A DNA stretch of 64,000 nt from Novosphingobium malaysiense (GTDB taxonomy: Bacteria; Pseudomonadota; Alphaproteobacteria; Sphingomonadales; Sphingomonadaceae), in assembly GCF_000802225.1 (NCBI RefSeq), contig NZ_JTDI01000001.1:992001-1056000 (forward strand), given 5' to 3'. This document shows positions 44,896-54,225 of the stretch, in pieces (the stretch's first letter is position 1; every line of letters begins with the position of its first letter). The notes below the pieces were generated by a model. That model worked only from the letters and a program-made list of their open reading frames with translations. It had not been told where the DNA came from and ran no database searches. The position numbers were made by a program, and so were the translations under genes.

Positions 44896-46089
44896 ATGCG
44901 CATAGGCTTCCTGTTCAATCACGACCAGATTCACCAGGTCGCCCACAGCCTCCCCATAGCGCTCGCCCTTGCCGAAGGCGGGTTCTCGGGAGAGATAATC
45001 GTTGCCACCACAACCGTTCCCCTCGCCCGCGAGGTCCAGCGGATCGGCGGGCAACTGATCGGTACGCAGATCGAGCACGTCCAGCTATCCCCATCGGCCG
45101 TCTCGCGCAGTCTGGACGCGGTTCTGGGAAAAGTCGTCCCGGCCAACAAGATTCTGATCTACAAGGACAACCTCGATTTCTTCCGTAGTCTGGACGTGCT
45201 GGTCGTCGCCGAAAAGACATCGCTAATTCTCAAGACGCGATACGGGCTCGATGATCTCGCCATCATCCACACCCGCCACGGCGCCGGCGACCGCGCCATC
45301 GGCTTCGACAAGGCGAGTGCCGGGTTCGATCATGTGCTCTGTTCGGGGCCCAAAATCCGCGATCGCCTTGTCGCCGAGGCAGGAGTGTCCCCGGACGCGA
45401 TCACGATCGTCGGCTATCCCAAATTCGATCTGGTAAGGAATGCGCGACGTCATCGCTTCCTGCCGACGGCCGAAAAGGTCGTTCTCTACAACCCACACCC
45501 CTCTCCCCACCTGTCGTCGTGGTATCGCCACGGGCACGGGGTGCTGGATTATTTCCTCGACAACCCGCACTACGGCGTCATCTTCGCGCCCCATGTGATG
45601 CTGTTCCAGCGCAACTTCGTGGTGACCATCGACAAGCTGACGATCAACAGCGCGGGAGACATCCCCAAGCGCTTCCTGCGCGGCGACAACATCAAGATCG
45701 ATCTCGGCAGCCGTGCCTCGACCGACATGACCTATACACAGGCCGCCGACATCTATCTCGGCGACGCAAGCAGCCAAGTCTACGAATTTCTCCTGAATCC
45801 GCGCCCCTGCATCTTCATGAACACGCATCGCCATAACTGGGTCGGCGATCCCAATTTCAAGCACTGGCATGCAGGCGAGGTCATTCTCGGGCCGGATGAA
45901 TTGCCGGCCGCATTGGCGCGGGCCGAAGACCTTCACGAGACGCACTACCGGACTGTGCAGGAAGACATGTTCGCGGAAAGCTTCGACCTCACCGCCAAGC
46001 CTTCATCCGTGCGTGCCGCCGAAGCGCTCCTCGACTTCGTCCATGGCCGGTCGTCGCCGCGTCCGCAGCTGCGGCTCGTTGGCGCCTGA
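44896..46089 (+). CDS. GT-B-like glycosyl/glycerophosphotransferase, surface polysaccharide
   Basis: The 397-residue cytoplasmic protein has an N-terminal MRIGFLFNHDQIHQVAHSL, a central HTRHGAGDRAIGFDKAS and a donor-binding half with VLYNPHPSPHLSSWY, SRASTDMTYTQAADIYLGDA and SSQVYEFLLNPRPCIFMNTH. These resemble CDP-glycerol glycerophosphotransferase-like and sialyltransferase-like GT-B proteins, where the D/SS...E region binds the nucleotide phosphate. Followed by a flippase and a GT4 gene, it likely adds a polyol-phosphate or sugar to a surface glycan. Confidence 0.65.
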   Translation: MRIGFLFNHDQIHQVAHSLPIALALAEGGFSGEIIVATTTVPLAREVQRIGGQLIGTQIEHVQLSPSAVSRSLDAVLGKVVPANKILIYKDNLDFFRSLDVLVVAEKTSLILKTRYGLDDLAIIHTRHGAGDRAIGFDKASAGFDHVLCSGPKIRDRLVAEAGVSPDAITIVGYPKFDLVRNARRHRFLPTAEKVVLYNPHPSPHLSSWYRHGHGVLDYFLDNPHYGVIFAPHVMLFQRNFVVTIDKLTINSAGDIPKRFLRGDNIKIDLGSRASTDMTYTQAADIYLGDASSQVYEFLLNPRPCIFMNTHRHNWVGDPNFKHWHAGEVILGPDELPAALARAEDLHETHYRTVQEDMFAESFDLTAKPSSVRAAEALLDFVHGRSSPRPQLRLVGA

Positions 46090-46120
46090 GGCCGTTTTCG
46101 GCGCGGCACAGTGACATCAC

Positions 46121-47497
46121 GTGAAGGTTGCTGCTAATCGCACCGGTCTGATGGGCCGTAAACGCCCGGGTCGGGATGCCATTTTGCCAGCGCACGTAGA
46201 GCCATCCTCCGGCCGCATAGGCCGTATCTTCAAGGGCATCGGTCTGGTGCTGGGCGGCAAGGCCGGCGCTGGCCTGCTCAGCCTGCTCTACCTGCTGATG
46301 GCAACACGCTATCTCGGTCCCACAGACTATGGCGTGCTGGTGCTGGTGCATGCCTATGTCACTACCGTGTGCGGTATCGTCGAGTTTCCCGCCTGGCAGG
46401 CCATCGTACGCTACGGCGCCGAGGCAGAGAAGGAATCGGGCACGCAGCGCATGGCCCGTCTGCTGCGTTTCGGCGCAACCGTCGAACTGACTGGCGGGGC
46501 TCTGGCCATCCTTTCCGCCATGGCGCTGGCATCGCTGGTGGGCCCCCACCTGGGATGGCCGCCCAAGGCGATGGCCTTCGCGCAGATCTATGCGTTTGCC
46601 GTGCTGGGCTCGGTGCGTTCGACGCCATCGGGCTACCTGCAGTTGATCGGACGGTTCGACCTCATCGGCTTGCACAACCTCGTCCAGCCCCTCGTCCGGC
46701 TGGGCGGGGCACTGGTGGTCATCGCATTCGGCTGGGGCCTCAAGTCCTTTCTCGTGGTGTGGCTGCTGGCAGCGCTCGCCGAGTTCGCCGTCTTGTGGGC
46801 CATGGGTTTCTGGTTCGCGGCACGGCGCCTCGGCCCGAGCCTGTGGAGGCCGGAGCCGGGCGAAGTCACGAGCGAAAACCCCGGCATCTGGCGCTTTCTG
46901 ATCGCCAGCAACGCCGACGTCACGCTGCGCGATCTTTCGGGCAGGATTGCCCCGCTGATCGTTGGCTGGGTGCTCGGGCCGGCATCGGCAGGACTGTTCG
47001 CCGTGGCCCAGAGAGCCACCGTGATCATTGCCCAGCCGGCGCAGATCCTGGGCAACACTTCCTATGCGGAGCTTTCCCATATTGTCGCGGAAGGCGGCGG
47101 AGGCCGGCCGCTGCGCCAGACGCTTGCAAAGGTGGTGGGGATCAGCCTTCTTGCCGCCCTGCCGATCGTGGCAATCGTCGCCCTGTTCCCGCAGGCCGTT
47201 GTCCACCTGCTCGCGGGCAGCTCCTTTGCCGCCGCGGCCTCGGTGATGGTTGCCCTCGTCGCGGCGCGCGCGATCGCCTTGGTCGGACCGCCATGCAGTT
47301 CGGCGATTTCCGCACTGGGCCATCCCGCCCGTTCGATGAGCGCCAACCTCTTTTCCAGCTTGGTCTTCCTGCCGGCTCTTCCCTTCCTGCTCCACCGCTT
47401 CGGTCTGATGGGAGCCGGCGTCCAGGCCGTGGGGCAGGCCGTGGTCGCGAGCGGGCTCCTGGTCTTTCTGGCCTGGCACAGCAGCACGCGGCGATGA
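46121..47497 (+). CDS. Wzx-like polysaccharide flippase (MOP superfamily)
   Basis: The 458-residue integral membrane protein has about 12-14 hydrophobic helices, for example GAGLLSLLYLLMATRYLG, LVVIAFGWGLKSFLVVWLLA and GVQAVGQAVVASGLLVFLA. TRYLGPTDYGVLVLVHAY is typical of the O-antigen/teichoic acid flippase family. It should move a lipid-linked oligosaccharide across the inner membrane. GTG 46121 or ATG 46151 could be the start. Its stop overlaps the next glycosyltransferase. Confidence 0.85.
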   Translation: MKVAANRTGLMGRKRPGRDAILPAHVEPSSGRIGRIFKGIGLVLGGKAGAGLLSLLYLLMATRYLGPTDYGVLVLVHAYVTTVCGIVEFPAWQAIVRYGAEAEKESGTQRMARLLRFGATVELTGGALAILSAMALASLVGPHLGWPPKAMAFAQIYAFAVLGSVRSTPSGYLQLIGRFDLIGLHNLVQPLVRLGGALVVIAFGWGLKSFLVVWLLAALAEFAVLWAMGFWFAARRLGPSLWRPEPGEVTSENPGIWRFLIASNADVTLRDLSGRIAPLIVGWVLGPASAGLFAVAQRATVIIAQPAQILGNTSYAELSHIVAEGGGGRPLRQTLAKVVGISLLAALPIVAIVALFPQAVVHLLAGSSFAAAASVMVALVAARAIALVGPPCSSAISALGHPARSMSANLFSSLVFLPALPFLLHRFGLMGAGVQAVGQAVVASGLLVFLAWHSSTRR

Positions 47498-48579
47498 TGC
47501 GGCCCCGGATCGCCTATGTCATCAACTCACTGGAAGGCGGCGGCGCAGCTCTGCCGGTGCCGGCAATCACCCGCGTCCTCCGCGATGCCGGTGCCGACGT
47601 GCGTGTCTTCGCGCTGACCCGGCGCAATGGCCGCGCGCTTCCGGCTATGGTCGCGGCCGGCCTCGATCCGGTCGTCCGCGAAGGCGGCGAAACCGATCAT
47701 CTTGCCGCGGCCCTGTGGCTGAAACGCGAGTTGCGCCGCTGGGGCGCGACCCACGTCTGGACCTCGCTTAGCCGCGCAACCTTGCTGGGCCTGGTGATCG
47801 GGCCCTCGCTGGGATTGCCCGTCATCGCCTGGCAGCACAACGCGTTCCTCAAACCCTGGAACCGCCGGCTGCTGCGGCTGCTGCAATCGCGCGCCAGGTT
47901 GTGGGTCGCCGATTCGCGCTCGGTTGCCGAACTGAGCGTGGATCGGCTCAAGATCGCCGCGGATCGCATCGAGACGTGGCCGATCTACTTCGCCGATCCG
48001 ACCATGCCGAAGGCCGAATTCTGGTCGCCGGGTCAATCGCTGCGGCTGGGCAGTCTCGGGCGGCTCCACCCCGCCAAGGGGTATGACATCCTGATAGCCG
48101 CACTGGCGCGACTTACGGCCGAAGGCTTCGCCCCGCCGGCGCCGTTCGAGATCGCGGTCGCGGGCGAAGGGGATCAACGCGAGCAGCTTGAGACGCTCGC
48201 ACGCGAGGCAGGCATCACCAATCTGTCCCTTGCGGGTTATACGGAAGCCCCGCGCGCCTTTCTGGCCGGGCTCCATCTCTATCTGCAACCGTCTCGCGCC
48301 GAAGGCTTTTGCATCGCGGCGCACGAGGCCCTGACCGCGGGCCTTCCGGTGATCGGATCGAAAGTCGGAGAAATGCCTCACTCCATCGTACCGGGACAGA
48401 CGGGATGGCTCGTCGATCCAGGCGATGTGGACTCGCTCGCCCATGCCCTGCGGGACGCTCTTTCCCACCCGGAACGACTTGCGGCGATGGGGCAAGCCGC
48501 CCGTGCAGACATGTTCGAACGCTTTTCCGAGGCGCGCTTCCAGACCGCCGGTACCGAGATCTGGCGCCGCGCCCGCTGA
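47494..48579 (+). CDS. Family 4 glycosyltransferase
   Basis: The 361-residue retaining GT-B enzyme opens with RIAYVINSLEGGGAALPV. The C-terminal donor domain has LGSLGRLHPAKGYDILIAAL and the ExxxxxxxE signature in PSRAEGFCIAAHEALTAGLP. The start ATG (47494 or 47497) overlaps the flippase stop, so the two are co-translated. It likely extends the oligosaccharide moved by the flippase; sugar specificity is not deducible. Confidence 0.9.
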   Translation: MMRPRIAYVINSLEGGGAALPVPAITRVLRDAGADVRVFALTRRNGRALPAMVAAGLDPVVREGGETDHLAAALWLKRELRRWGATHVWTSLSRATLLGLVIGPSLGLPVIAWQHNAFLKPWNRRLLRLLQSRARLWVADSRSVAELSVDRLKIAADRIETWPIYFADPTMPKAEFWSPGQSLRLGSLGRLHPAKGYDILIAALARLTAEGFAPPAPFEIAVAGEGDQREQLETLAREAGITNLSLAGYTEAPRAFLAGLHLYLQPSRAEGFCIAAHEALTAGLPVIGSKVGEMPHSIVPGQTGWLVDPGDVDSLAHALRDALSHPERLAAMGQAARADMFERFSEARFQTAGTEIWRRAR

Positions 48580-48803
48580 GATGGCCGCTGAGATCTCCCG
48601 GCAACCGACGTTCGAACCTCTGAGCAAGACCCCAATCGGCAGGTTACAAAATCCCAATCATGGAACGCCCTTCTTCCGTATGGGTTATGTCCTGCAAGCA
48701 CCATCGGCCGAATGCGGCACCGCCCGAACGTGCCGAAGCGACTCTCCCTCAAGCGCAGCGCGAGAATGCCGATCGATCGCGGCGCGCGTCTGCAGGAGCC
48801 CGA

Positions 48804-49400
48804 ATGTTCAACTGGATCACGCACCTGATCGATCAGTTCGGCTACGCCGGGATTGCCCTCCTGATGTTCCTGGAAAACGTCTTTCCGCCCATTCCCTCCG
48901 AATTGATCATGCCGCTGGCGGGTTTCGATGCCGAACGCGGCGATCTCAATATCGTTCTGGTCATCCTCTCAGGCAGCGCAGGTTCGCTGGCGGGGGCGAC
49001 GCTATGGTATTTTGTCGGCCGCTTCGTCGGCGAAGACCGGCTTAGGCGCTGGGCCGGCAGGCATGGCCGGTTGCTCACGCTCAGCGCCAAGGACGTCGAT
49101 CACGTGAACACATGGTTCGACCGGCACAATGAGAAAGCGGTCTTCATGGGCCGCCTCGTCCCCGCCGTGCGGACGCTCATCTCGGTTCCTGCCGGCCTGT
49201 TCGAGATGCGGCTGGACCGCTTCCTGCTGTTCTCGAGCTTGGGCACCGCTCTTTGGACAGCCCTGCTCGCCATGGCCGGATATCTGCTTGGCGAGCAGTA
49301 CAAGGCCGTCCAGGGCTATCTCAACCCGGTATCGGACGTGATCGGCGCCGCGATCCTGCTCTACTATCTCTACCGCGTCGTTACATGGAAACCGCATTGA
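48804..49400 (+). CDS. DedA-family membrane protein
   Basis: The 198-residue protein has the DedA/SNARE-associated pattern: FLENVFPPIPSELIMPLAGF with the conserved Glu/Pro region, SLAGATLWYFVGRFVGE, and GRLVPAVRTLISVPAG with the key Arg residues. Four or five membrane segments are visible. Members flip undecaprenyl phosphate or phospholipids. AGGAG precedes the ATG. The 224 bases before it (48580-48803) hold no convincing gene. Confidence 0.9.
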   Translation: MFNWITHLIDQFGYAGIALLMFLENVFPPIPSELIMPLAGFDAERGDLNIVLVILSGSAGSLAGATLWYFVGRFVGEDRLRRWAGRHGRLLTLSAKDVDHVNTWFDRHNEKAVFMGRLVPAVRTLISVPAGLFEMRLDRFLLFSSLGTALWTALLAMAGYLLGEQYKAVQGYLNPVSDVIGAAILLYYLYRVVTWKPH

Positions 49401-49512
49401 AATCAGGCGGGAAACAGTAAAGGCCGACTGTCCAGCGAAAAGATCTCGGCCATGCATGGCCAAGTCCGATCCATCATAAGTACCAGTTGTCCTCGCCCGT
49501 CTTCGGACGATT

Positions 49513-49899
49513 ATGCAAGGCATGACCAATAACGCCTACGACCCGATCGCCGCCTGGCAGAAGATGATTCAGGACTGGGAGGGCGAGATCAATGCATGGT
49601 CCGGCAAACTCACGCAAAGCGAACAGTTCAGTGCCGTTCTCGGGCAGGCTACCAAAATGATCGTGGTGGCGCAGAAGACGATGAGCGAACAGCTCGAAGG
49701 TCTGCTGCAATCGCTCAACTTGCCCTCCAAGACACAGGTCGAAGCCATGACCGACCGGCTCGATGCGATCGAGGATTCCATCGCGCAACTGCGCATCGCA
49801 CTCGAGAAACTGGCAAACGAAGAGACCCCGTCCCCCACCAAGACCGAACCACGGCGAACGCGCGTCCCTGCCGGCAAGACCAAGACACGGAAGGCCTGA
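49513..49899 (+). CDS. Miniature PhaE/PhaR-like PHA synthase partner
   Basis: The 128-residue protein begins with a helical region rich in Trp and Gln (PIAAWQKMIQDWEGEINAW), then LNLPSKTQVEAMTDRLDAIE and a coiled-coil to LEKLAN, and ends in a Lys/Arg/Thr/Pro tail. The LNLP-(S/T)-x-x-x-V segment followed by a coiled coil is a hallmark of PhaE C-termini and related PHA-granule proteins. PhaE is usually near 360 residues and PhaR near 200, so this is very small. It lies 25 bases upstream of PhaC, so it is a likely activating subunit or phasin. Confidence 0.7.
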   Translation: MQGMTNNAYDPIAAWQKMIQDWEGEINAWSGKLTQSEQFSAVLGQATKMIVVAQKTMSEQLEGLLQSLNLPSKTQVEAMTDRLDAIEDSIAQLRIALEKLANEETPSPTKTEPRRTRVPAGKTKTRKA

Positions 49900-49924
49900 A
49901 CGTTTCCAGGGGGAGGAGCCGTGC

Positions 49925-50989
49925 GTGAACGAAAATGAAGATATTGCGCGCCGCGTCGAGTTGGAAATAGACCGCGCGCTCAAACGCAACATCAAGGGCC
50001 TCGATTTCCTGATCGCGGACCGCGAGCCCGTGGGCACCATGCCCAAGTCGGTAATCCACCGCGACGGAACGGCGGTGCTCTATCGCTTCGAACCCGTGCT
50101 GGACGAAATCTACCGCGTACCGCTGGTGATCGTCTCGCCGCCCTCGAACCGCGGCTACATATTCGACCTGGCGCCGGGACAGAGCTTTGTCGAATTCATG
50201 CTGAACCACGGCTATGACGTCTACAACCTCGACTGGAACCCGCCGCGCCGCGACGAGGCCGAACTCGGCCTTTGCGACTATGTCGACCGGTTTCTGCCCG
50301 ATAGCCTCGCCGCCGTGGCCGATGTCACCGGTGAGGAAGACGTCTCGCTGGCCGGATACTGCATGGGCGGAACGCTGGCGACGATCCATGCCGCGCTCCA
50401 TCCCGCACCGATCCGCAACCTCATAACCTTGGCGACGCCCGTCGACTTCAACTACATGACGCTGTTCCAGTCATGGGCGGACAAGCGCTACTTCGACGTC
50501 GAACTGCTCGTCAACAACCTGGGCATCATCCCGGCGGACGTCATGCTCGGCGCTTTCGACCTCTCCCGCCCGGCCAACCGGACGGCCGGCCGCATGACCT
50601 TGTGGAACAACATGTGGAACGACGACTTCGTCAAATCCTACCGCATGTTCGACCGTTGGGCCGCCGAAACGCTGCCGCTTCCCGGCACGTATTTCCGCGA
50701 GCTGATCACCCGGCTCATGTGGGACAACGCACTGGTCAACGACACGCTGGACATCGCGGATCGGCACGTCGACCTCTCGCAGATCACCTGCCCGATCCTC
50801 AATATCGTGGCCCAGCACGACCACATCGTCAGCCACGAGGCGACCCGCCCCCTGATGGAAATGACGGGAGCCACGGACCGGCAGGAAATCGTATCGAAAG
50901 GCGGCCACGTGAGCCTCGTGGCCGGCCCTGCGGCCGTCCGGCGCCTGTGGCCGCACATCGACGATTGGCTTGGAGTAAGATCGACATGA
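49925..50989 (+). CDS. phaC: Class III-like poly(3-hydroxyalkanoate) synthase
   Basis: The 354-residue alpha/beta hydrolase polymerises hydroxyacyl-CoA. The lipase-like box GYCMGGT holds the catalytic Cys, AQHDHIVS the Asp and KGGHVSLVAG the His; NLDWNPP and WNNMWNDDF are typical of PhaC. The length equals class III/IV PhaC (about 355) and is far below class I (about 590). The GTG at 49925 follows GGAGGAG by six bases. Its stop overlaps the GNAT gene. Activity probably needs the small upstream partner. Confidence 0.9.
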   Translation: MNENEDIARRVELEIDRALKRNIKGLDFLIADREPVGTMPKSVIHRDGTAVLYRFEPVLDEIYRVPLVIVSPPSNRGYIFDLAPGQSFVEFMLNHGYDVYNLDWNPPRRDEAELGLCDYVDRFLPDSLAAVADVTGEEDVSLAGYCMGGTLATIHAALHPAPIRNLITLATPVDFNYMTLFQSWADKRYFDVELLVNNLGIIPADVMLGAFDLSRPANRTAGRMTLWNNMWNDDFVKSYRMFDRWAAETLPLPGTYFRELITRLMWDNALVNDTLDIADRHVDLSQITCPILNIVAQHDHIVSHEATRPLMEMTGATDRQEIVSKGGHVSLVAGPAAVRRLWPHIDDWLGVRST

Positions 50990-51570
50990 CGACCGGCACG
51001 GATATCGGCCCGACCCAACTTGAACTGGACGGCGTGCGCGTTTCGCTACGGCCGATGGAGGCCGGCGACAAGGACGCGATCCTGGCCTTCGCGCGTTCGC
51101 TTCCGCCGCACGATCTGCTGTTTCTCCAGCGCGATATCCGGCACGACAAGGTCGTGTCGGCCTGGATCGAGCAGACGGGTCCAGGCGGCTCCATCTCGAG
51201 CCTCGTGGCGATCGACGACAAGGGACGCATGCGCGGCTGCTCGGCGCTGGTGCGCGACCGCCTCAGCTGGACGAGCCATGTCGCGGACATTCGCATCCTC
51301 GTCGGCGTCGACAGCCGCTCGATGGGCCTGGGTCGGCTCCTGGCGCTGCACTGCGTCGACCAGGCCCTGGCAGAGGACGTCGAGAAGCTGACGGTCCAGA
51401 TGACGCCCGATCAGGAAGGTGCGCTGCGCATGTTCGAGGAGCTGGGCTTCTCTCCCGAGGCGCTGCTGCGCGATCAGGTCCGCGATGCGGAGGGAGCGAC
51501 CAGCGACATCGTCATCATGGCGCTCAGCCTGGCGCGCTACAGCGCGACGCGCACCGCCTATAGCCTCTGA
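50986..51570 (+). CDS. GNAT-family N-acetyltransferase
   Basis: The 194-residue protein has GNAT strands and the acetyl-CoA pyrophosphate loop (ADIRILVGVDSRSMGLGRLL), then KLTVQMTPDQEGALRMFEEL with the usual C-terminal Phe/Leu pattern. It is coupled to PhaC by an ATGA overlap and has no clear target. A role in adjusting PHA or stress metabolism is only suggested by position. Confidence 0.85.
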   Translation: MTTGTDIGPTQLELDGVRVSLRPMEAGDKDAILAFARSLPPHDLLFLQRDIRHDKVVSAWIEQTGPGGSISSLVAIDDKGRMRGCSALVRDRLSWTSHVADIRILVGVDSRSMGLGRLLALHCVDQALAEDVEKLTVQMTPDQEGALRMFEELGFSPEALLRDQVRDAEGATSDIVIMALSLARYSATRTAYSL

Positions 51571-51728
51571 CACCTTCCCTCGGCCTGCGCCCCGGGGATA
51601 GCCAAAGAGCTAGGATGACGCGGCACCCGATTTGCCGGACAATCGCCAATCTCCGCACTGCGCAGCTATGATAGGCAGGAACAAGCATGACCCAGAGTGA
51701 TCGCGCCGTGCGCAGGGATCGGGACTGA

Positions 51729-52505
51729 ATGAGCGTGACCCCGTCCGAGACGCCGATCCGGGCGCCTTTCGTTGGCCTTGCGTTCCTCGAACTGGGACGC
51801 TGTATCATGGAGGCGGGAGCCACCCTTGCGCTGAGCCCGGTGCTGGCCATGGCGCCGCGCGGCGACGGCCATCCGGTCATGGTGCTGCCGGGATTCGCCA
51901 CCAGCGATTCGATGACCGCGCTCCTGCGCAACTTCCTTGCCGCGCAGGGCTACGAGGTTCACCCGATGGATCTGGGCTGGAACTTCGACCATCACACCGT
52001 CGGAGAGAACGGCGAGCACATCGCCGAGCGCATCCGCGCCATCCGCCAGGCATCGGGGCGCAAGGTCAGCCTGGTGGGCTGGAGTCTCGGGGGTGTCATC
52101 GCCCGCGAAGCGGCGCGACGCGATCCTGACGACCTGCGCCAGGTGATCTCGCTGGGCAGCCCCTTTTCGGGAGATCCGCACGCGACCAACCTCAAGTCGT
52201 TCTACCAGTTCGCCACGGGCAACGACTTTTCCTCCGACAAGATGCTCGAGCGCTATCGCACCGGTGCGCATGTGCTGCCCATCCCGTCGACCGCCGTCTT
52301 CAGCCGCACCGATGGCATCACGGCATGGGAAAACTGCGTCAGCGACAGCGACGCGATCAACGAGAATATCGAGGTCGTTTCCAGCCATTTCGGTTTCGTG
52401 ACCAACCCGGCCGTTTTCCAGATCATCGCCGATCGCCTTGCCCAACCCGAAGGCAACTGGCAGCCGTTCGTGCCCCGCACGCCGCTTTCGTCCGTATACA
52501 GCTAA
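51729..52505 (+). CDS. Alpha/beta hydrolase (lipase/thioesterase type)
   Basis: The 258-residue serine hydrolase has the nucleophile elbow GWSLGG, the oxyanion segment VMVLPGFATSD and SLGSPFSGDPH. The terminal region EVVSSHFGFVTNPAVF holds the His. It resembles triacylglycerol lipase-like proteins rather than PHA depolymerases. It follows the PHA genes with a separate spacing of 158 bases and may turn over an ester; cytoplasmic location is likely because no signal peptide is seen. Confidence 0.82.
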   Translation: MSVTPSETPIRAPFVGLAFLELGRCIMEAGATLALSPVLAMAPRGDGHPVMVLPGFATSDSMTALLRNFLAAQGYEVHPMDLGWNFDHHTVGENGEHIAERIRAIRQASGRKVSLVGWSLGGVIAREAARRDPDDLRQVISLGSPFSGDPHATNLKSFYQFATGNDFSSDKMLERYRTGAHVLPIPSTAVFSRTDGITAWENCVSDSDAINENIEVVSSHFGFVTNPAVFQIIADRLAQPEGNWQPFVPRTPLSSVYS

Positions 52506-52684
52506 TCGCATTTACCGGCTCCGGCAGCCGCCCGAGACCGTGCTGCGAACGATGGCCGGGCCCCGGAAACCGTCGGTGCGCAGGCCGCTCCTGAACCCGA
52601 ATGCCCCAGAACCGAAGTTGGACGGTTACGGACGCGTTAACTGTTTTCGATCACCACATCTTGAGGCAATGATGAGACTGACTG

Positions 52685-52702
52685 TCCCGACACTTATCGG
52701 GA
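52685..52702 (+). promoter_or_regulatory. Hairpin covering the ribosome binding site of the SCPU gene
   Basis: TCCCGA and TCGGGA pair as a perfect 6-bp stem with a 6-base loop. The 3' arm contains the GGGA of the GGGAGG ribosome binding site at 52699-52704. Such a structure could restrict translation of the following gene, for example in response to temperature; no function has been shown. Confidence 0.4.
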
Positions 52703-52711
52703 GGTCGATAC

Positions 52712-53140
52712 ATGAAACTGCTCTCGTCATTGCTGCTTGCGGCCGGTGCGGTCTCGTTGGCCGCTCCCGGACAAGCCGCCGCGCCCGGAATTTCGCAGTC
52801 CGGCCAGTACTCCATCGGAATTACCGGTTTCGTGCCGGTGATCTGTCGCACCAGTGTGGATGCCAGCATGGTCACGCCCGCCTCGGGAACCGTGCAACTC
52901 GGTACGCTCAGGAACTTCTGCAACAGCCCAAACGGCTATCGCGTCTATGCGGATTATTCACCGTCGTTGAGCGGTGCCAGCATGATCGTAGACGGTCAGT
53001 CCGTGACGTTGCAGCCTGACGGATCGACGATCATCGCCCGGGCCGACCGGGCCTCGATCGACCAGCACTCGCTGGCGCTCGACCTCGCCGACGGCCAGAT
53101 CGCCTCCGGTTCCATCAGCTTCCGCATCCAGCCGCTCTGA
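52712..53140 (+). CDS. Spore-coat-U-like secreted fimbrial subunit, divergently placed
   Basis: The 142-residue protein has a signal peptide ending PGQAA, then a compact beta-sandwich. Cys residues in PVICRTSVDAS and RNFCNSPNGY fit a disulfide as in SCPU subunits. The C-terminal strand reads ASGSISFRIQPL, less like a donor-strand motif than those of the operon subunits. It is transcribed toward the pilus operon from its own promoter. It may be a variant pilin or a regulator of assembly. Confidence 0.65.
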   Translation: MKLLSSLLLAAGAVSLAAPGQAAAPGISQSGQYSIGITGFVPVICRTSVDASMVTPASGTVQLGTLRNFCNSPNGYRVYADYSPSLSGASMIVDGQSVTLQPDGSTIIARADRASIDQHSLALDLADGQIASGSISFRIQPL

Positions 53141-53178
53141 CGGCTTTAGCGGTCAGGCGCCTCCGTCAGGGGACGGAG
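53137..53178. terminator. Two hairpins between convergent pilus genes
   Basis: CTGACGGC...GCGGTCAG (53137-53156, one mismatch, TTTA loop) overlaps the stop of the plus-strand gene. CTCCGTC...GACGGAG (53161-53178, perfect 7-bp stem) overlaps the stop of the minus-strand tip gene. Together they could end transcription from both sides. Confidence 0.5.
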
Positions 53179-54221
53179 TAGCTACCGCAGGCATCGGTGC
53201 CGCTATCGGTGCTGATCAGCGGCGTTACGGTGATCGTCAGCGTGTCGGAATAGGTGGGCGACGGGTTCTTGCCCTGTCCGCCTTCCTCGAGCGTCCCTTG
53301 AATGTAGAGCTGGTTGCCCGAGTTCAGCCCGGCGCGCTGGCAACTGCGCGAGATCGCCGTGGTCCCCGGCGTCGGGTTGCTGGCATGATCGACCGACATT
53401 CCGAGGAACTTGAGCTGGTAGGCAACCTGGTCGTCGGCCGTTGCCGCGCCAGGCTTCTTCAGCAGAAATCCATTGGCCGAAGACAGCGTGACGCCATAGG
53501 CCCCAGAACTGAGCACGGAGACATAATTGCTGGGCGACGTGCGCCTGGGCGCGGCTCCCAGAGAAGCGGTGGAGATGTTTCCGATTTCGCCGAAATCGAG
53601 AGTGCTGCCCGCATAGTAGGTCCTGAGAGCGCTCAGGACGTGCACGTCGATCGTCACTGCATTGCTTTGGTCGGTCGGCGTCTCGACATTCGACAGGCCG
53701 CCCGTGCCCTTGCAGACATAGCGGATCCCGAAAGTGATGGGCTTGCCCGCACTCAGGTCGGTTCCCGGCGGTACCGTGACGAGAATGTTGAAAGTTGCCG
53801 TGTCCGGCTGCGACGCACCGCCGAAGATATAGGCGATCTGGCCCGAAGTGTTCGTGCTGATCGTCGGCAGGTTCGCCGGAACCGCGTTCTCGTAATAGAG
53901 AACGTTGGTGTAGGTCGAGCCACCCGGTTCGGTCGCCTGTACCTGATAGGCGGGACTGCCGGCGGGCTGGGTCAGCACGAAGTAGACTTCCTGTGTCTTG
54001 GCGCCGCCCGAACCGGTGGTGCGGGTCAGGGTCAGCGGAATCGTCGCCTGCTGCAGGCCGGTCGTGCCGAAAGGATCATAGTAGATTCCGGTCGAGGCCA
54101 CGGCGGTTCCGGTGACGCCACAGGAACCCGACGGCGGAGCGGCGTGAGCCTGGGTGCCCCAGGCCATTGCTGCGAGCGGCAGCAGGGCGCGGATGCACTT
54201 GGATTTGAACGTCATCTTCAT
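53166..54221 (-). CDS. Chaperone-usher tip adhesin/SCPU-domain protein (CsuE-like)
   Basis: The 351-residue secreted protein (signal peptide to THAHA-like QAHAA) is about twice the size of the other subunits. It looks two-domain: an N-terminal receptor-like half (CGVTGTAVASTGIYYDPFG) and a C-terminal pilin half with LRTYYAGSTLDFGEIGNI and the donor strand YSDTLTITVTPLI. It is the last gene, as csuE is in Csu operons, fitting a tip adhesin. The ATG at 54221 follows the usher stop. Confidence 0.82.
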   Translation of the reverse strand: MKMTFKSKCIRALLPLAAMAWGTQAHAAPPSGSCGVTGTAVASTGIYYDPFGTTGLQQATIPLTLTRTTGSGGAKTQEVYFVLTQPAGSPAYQVQATEPGGSTYTNVLYYENAVPANLPTISTNTSGQIAYIFGGASQPDTATFNILVTVPPGTDLSAGKPITFGIRYVCKGTGGLSNVETPTDQSNAVTIDVHVLSALRTYYAGSTLDFGEIGNISTASLGAAPRRTSPSNYVSVLSSGAYGVTLSSANGFLLKKPGAATADDQVAYQLKFLGMSVDHASNPTPGTTAISRSCQRAGLNSGNQLYIQGTLEEGGQGKNPSPTYSDTLTITVTPLISTDSGTDACGSYSVP

Positions 54222-54225
54222 CGTC

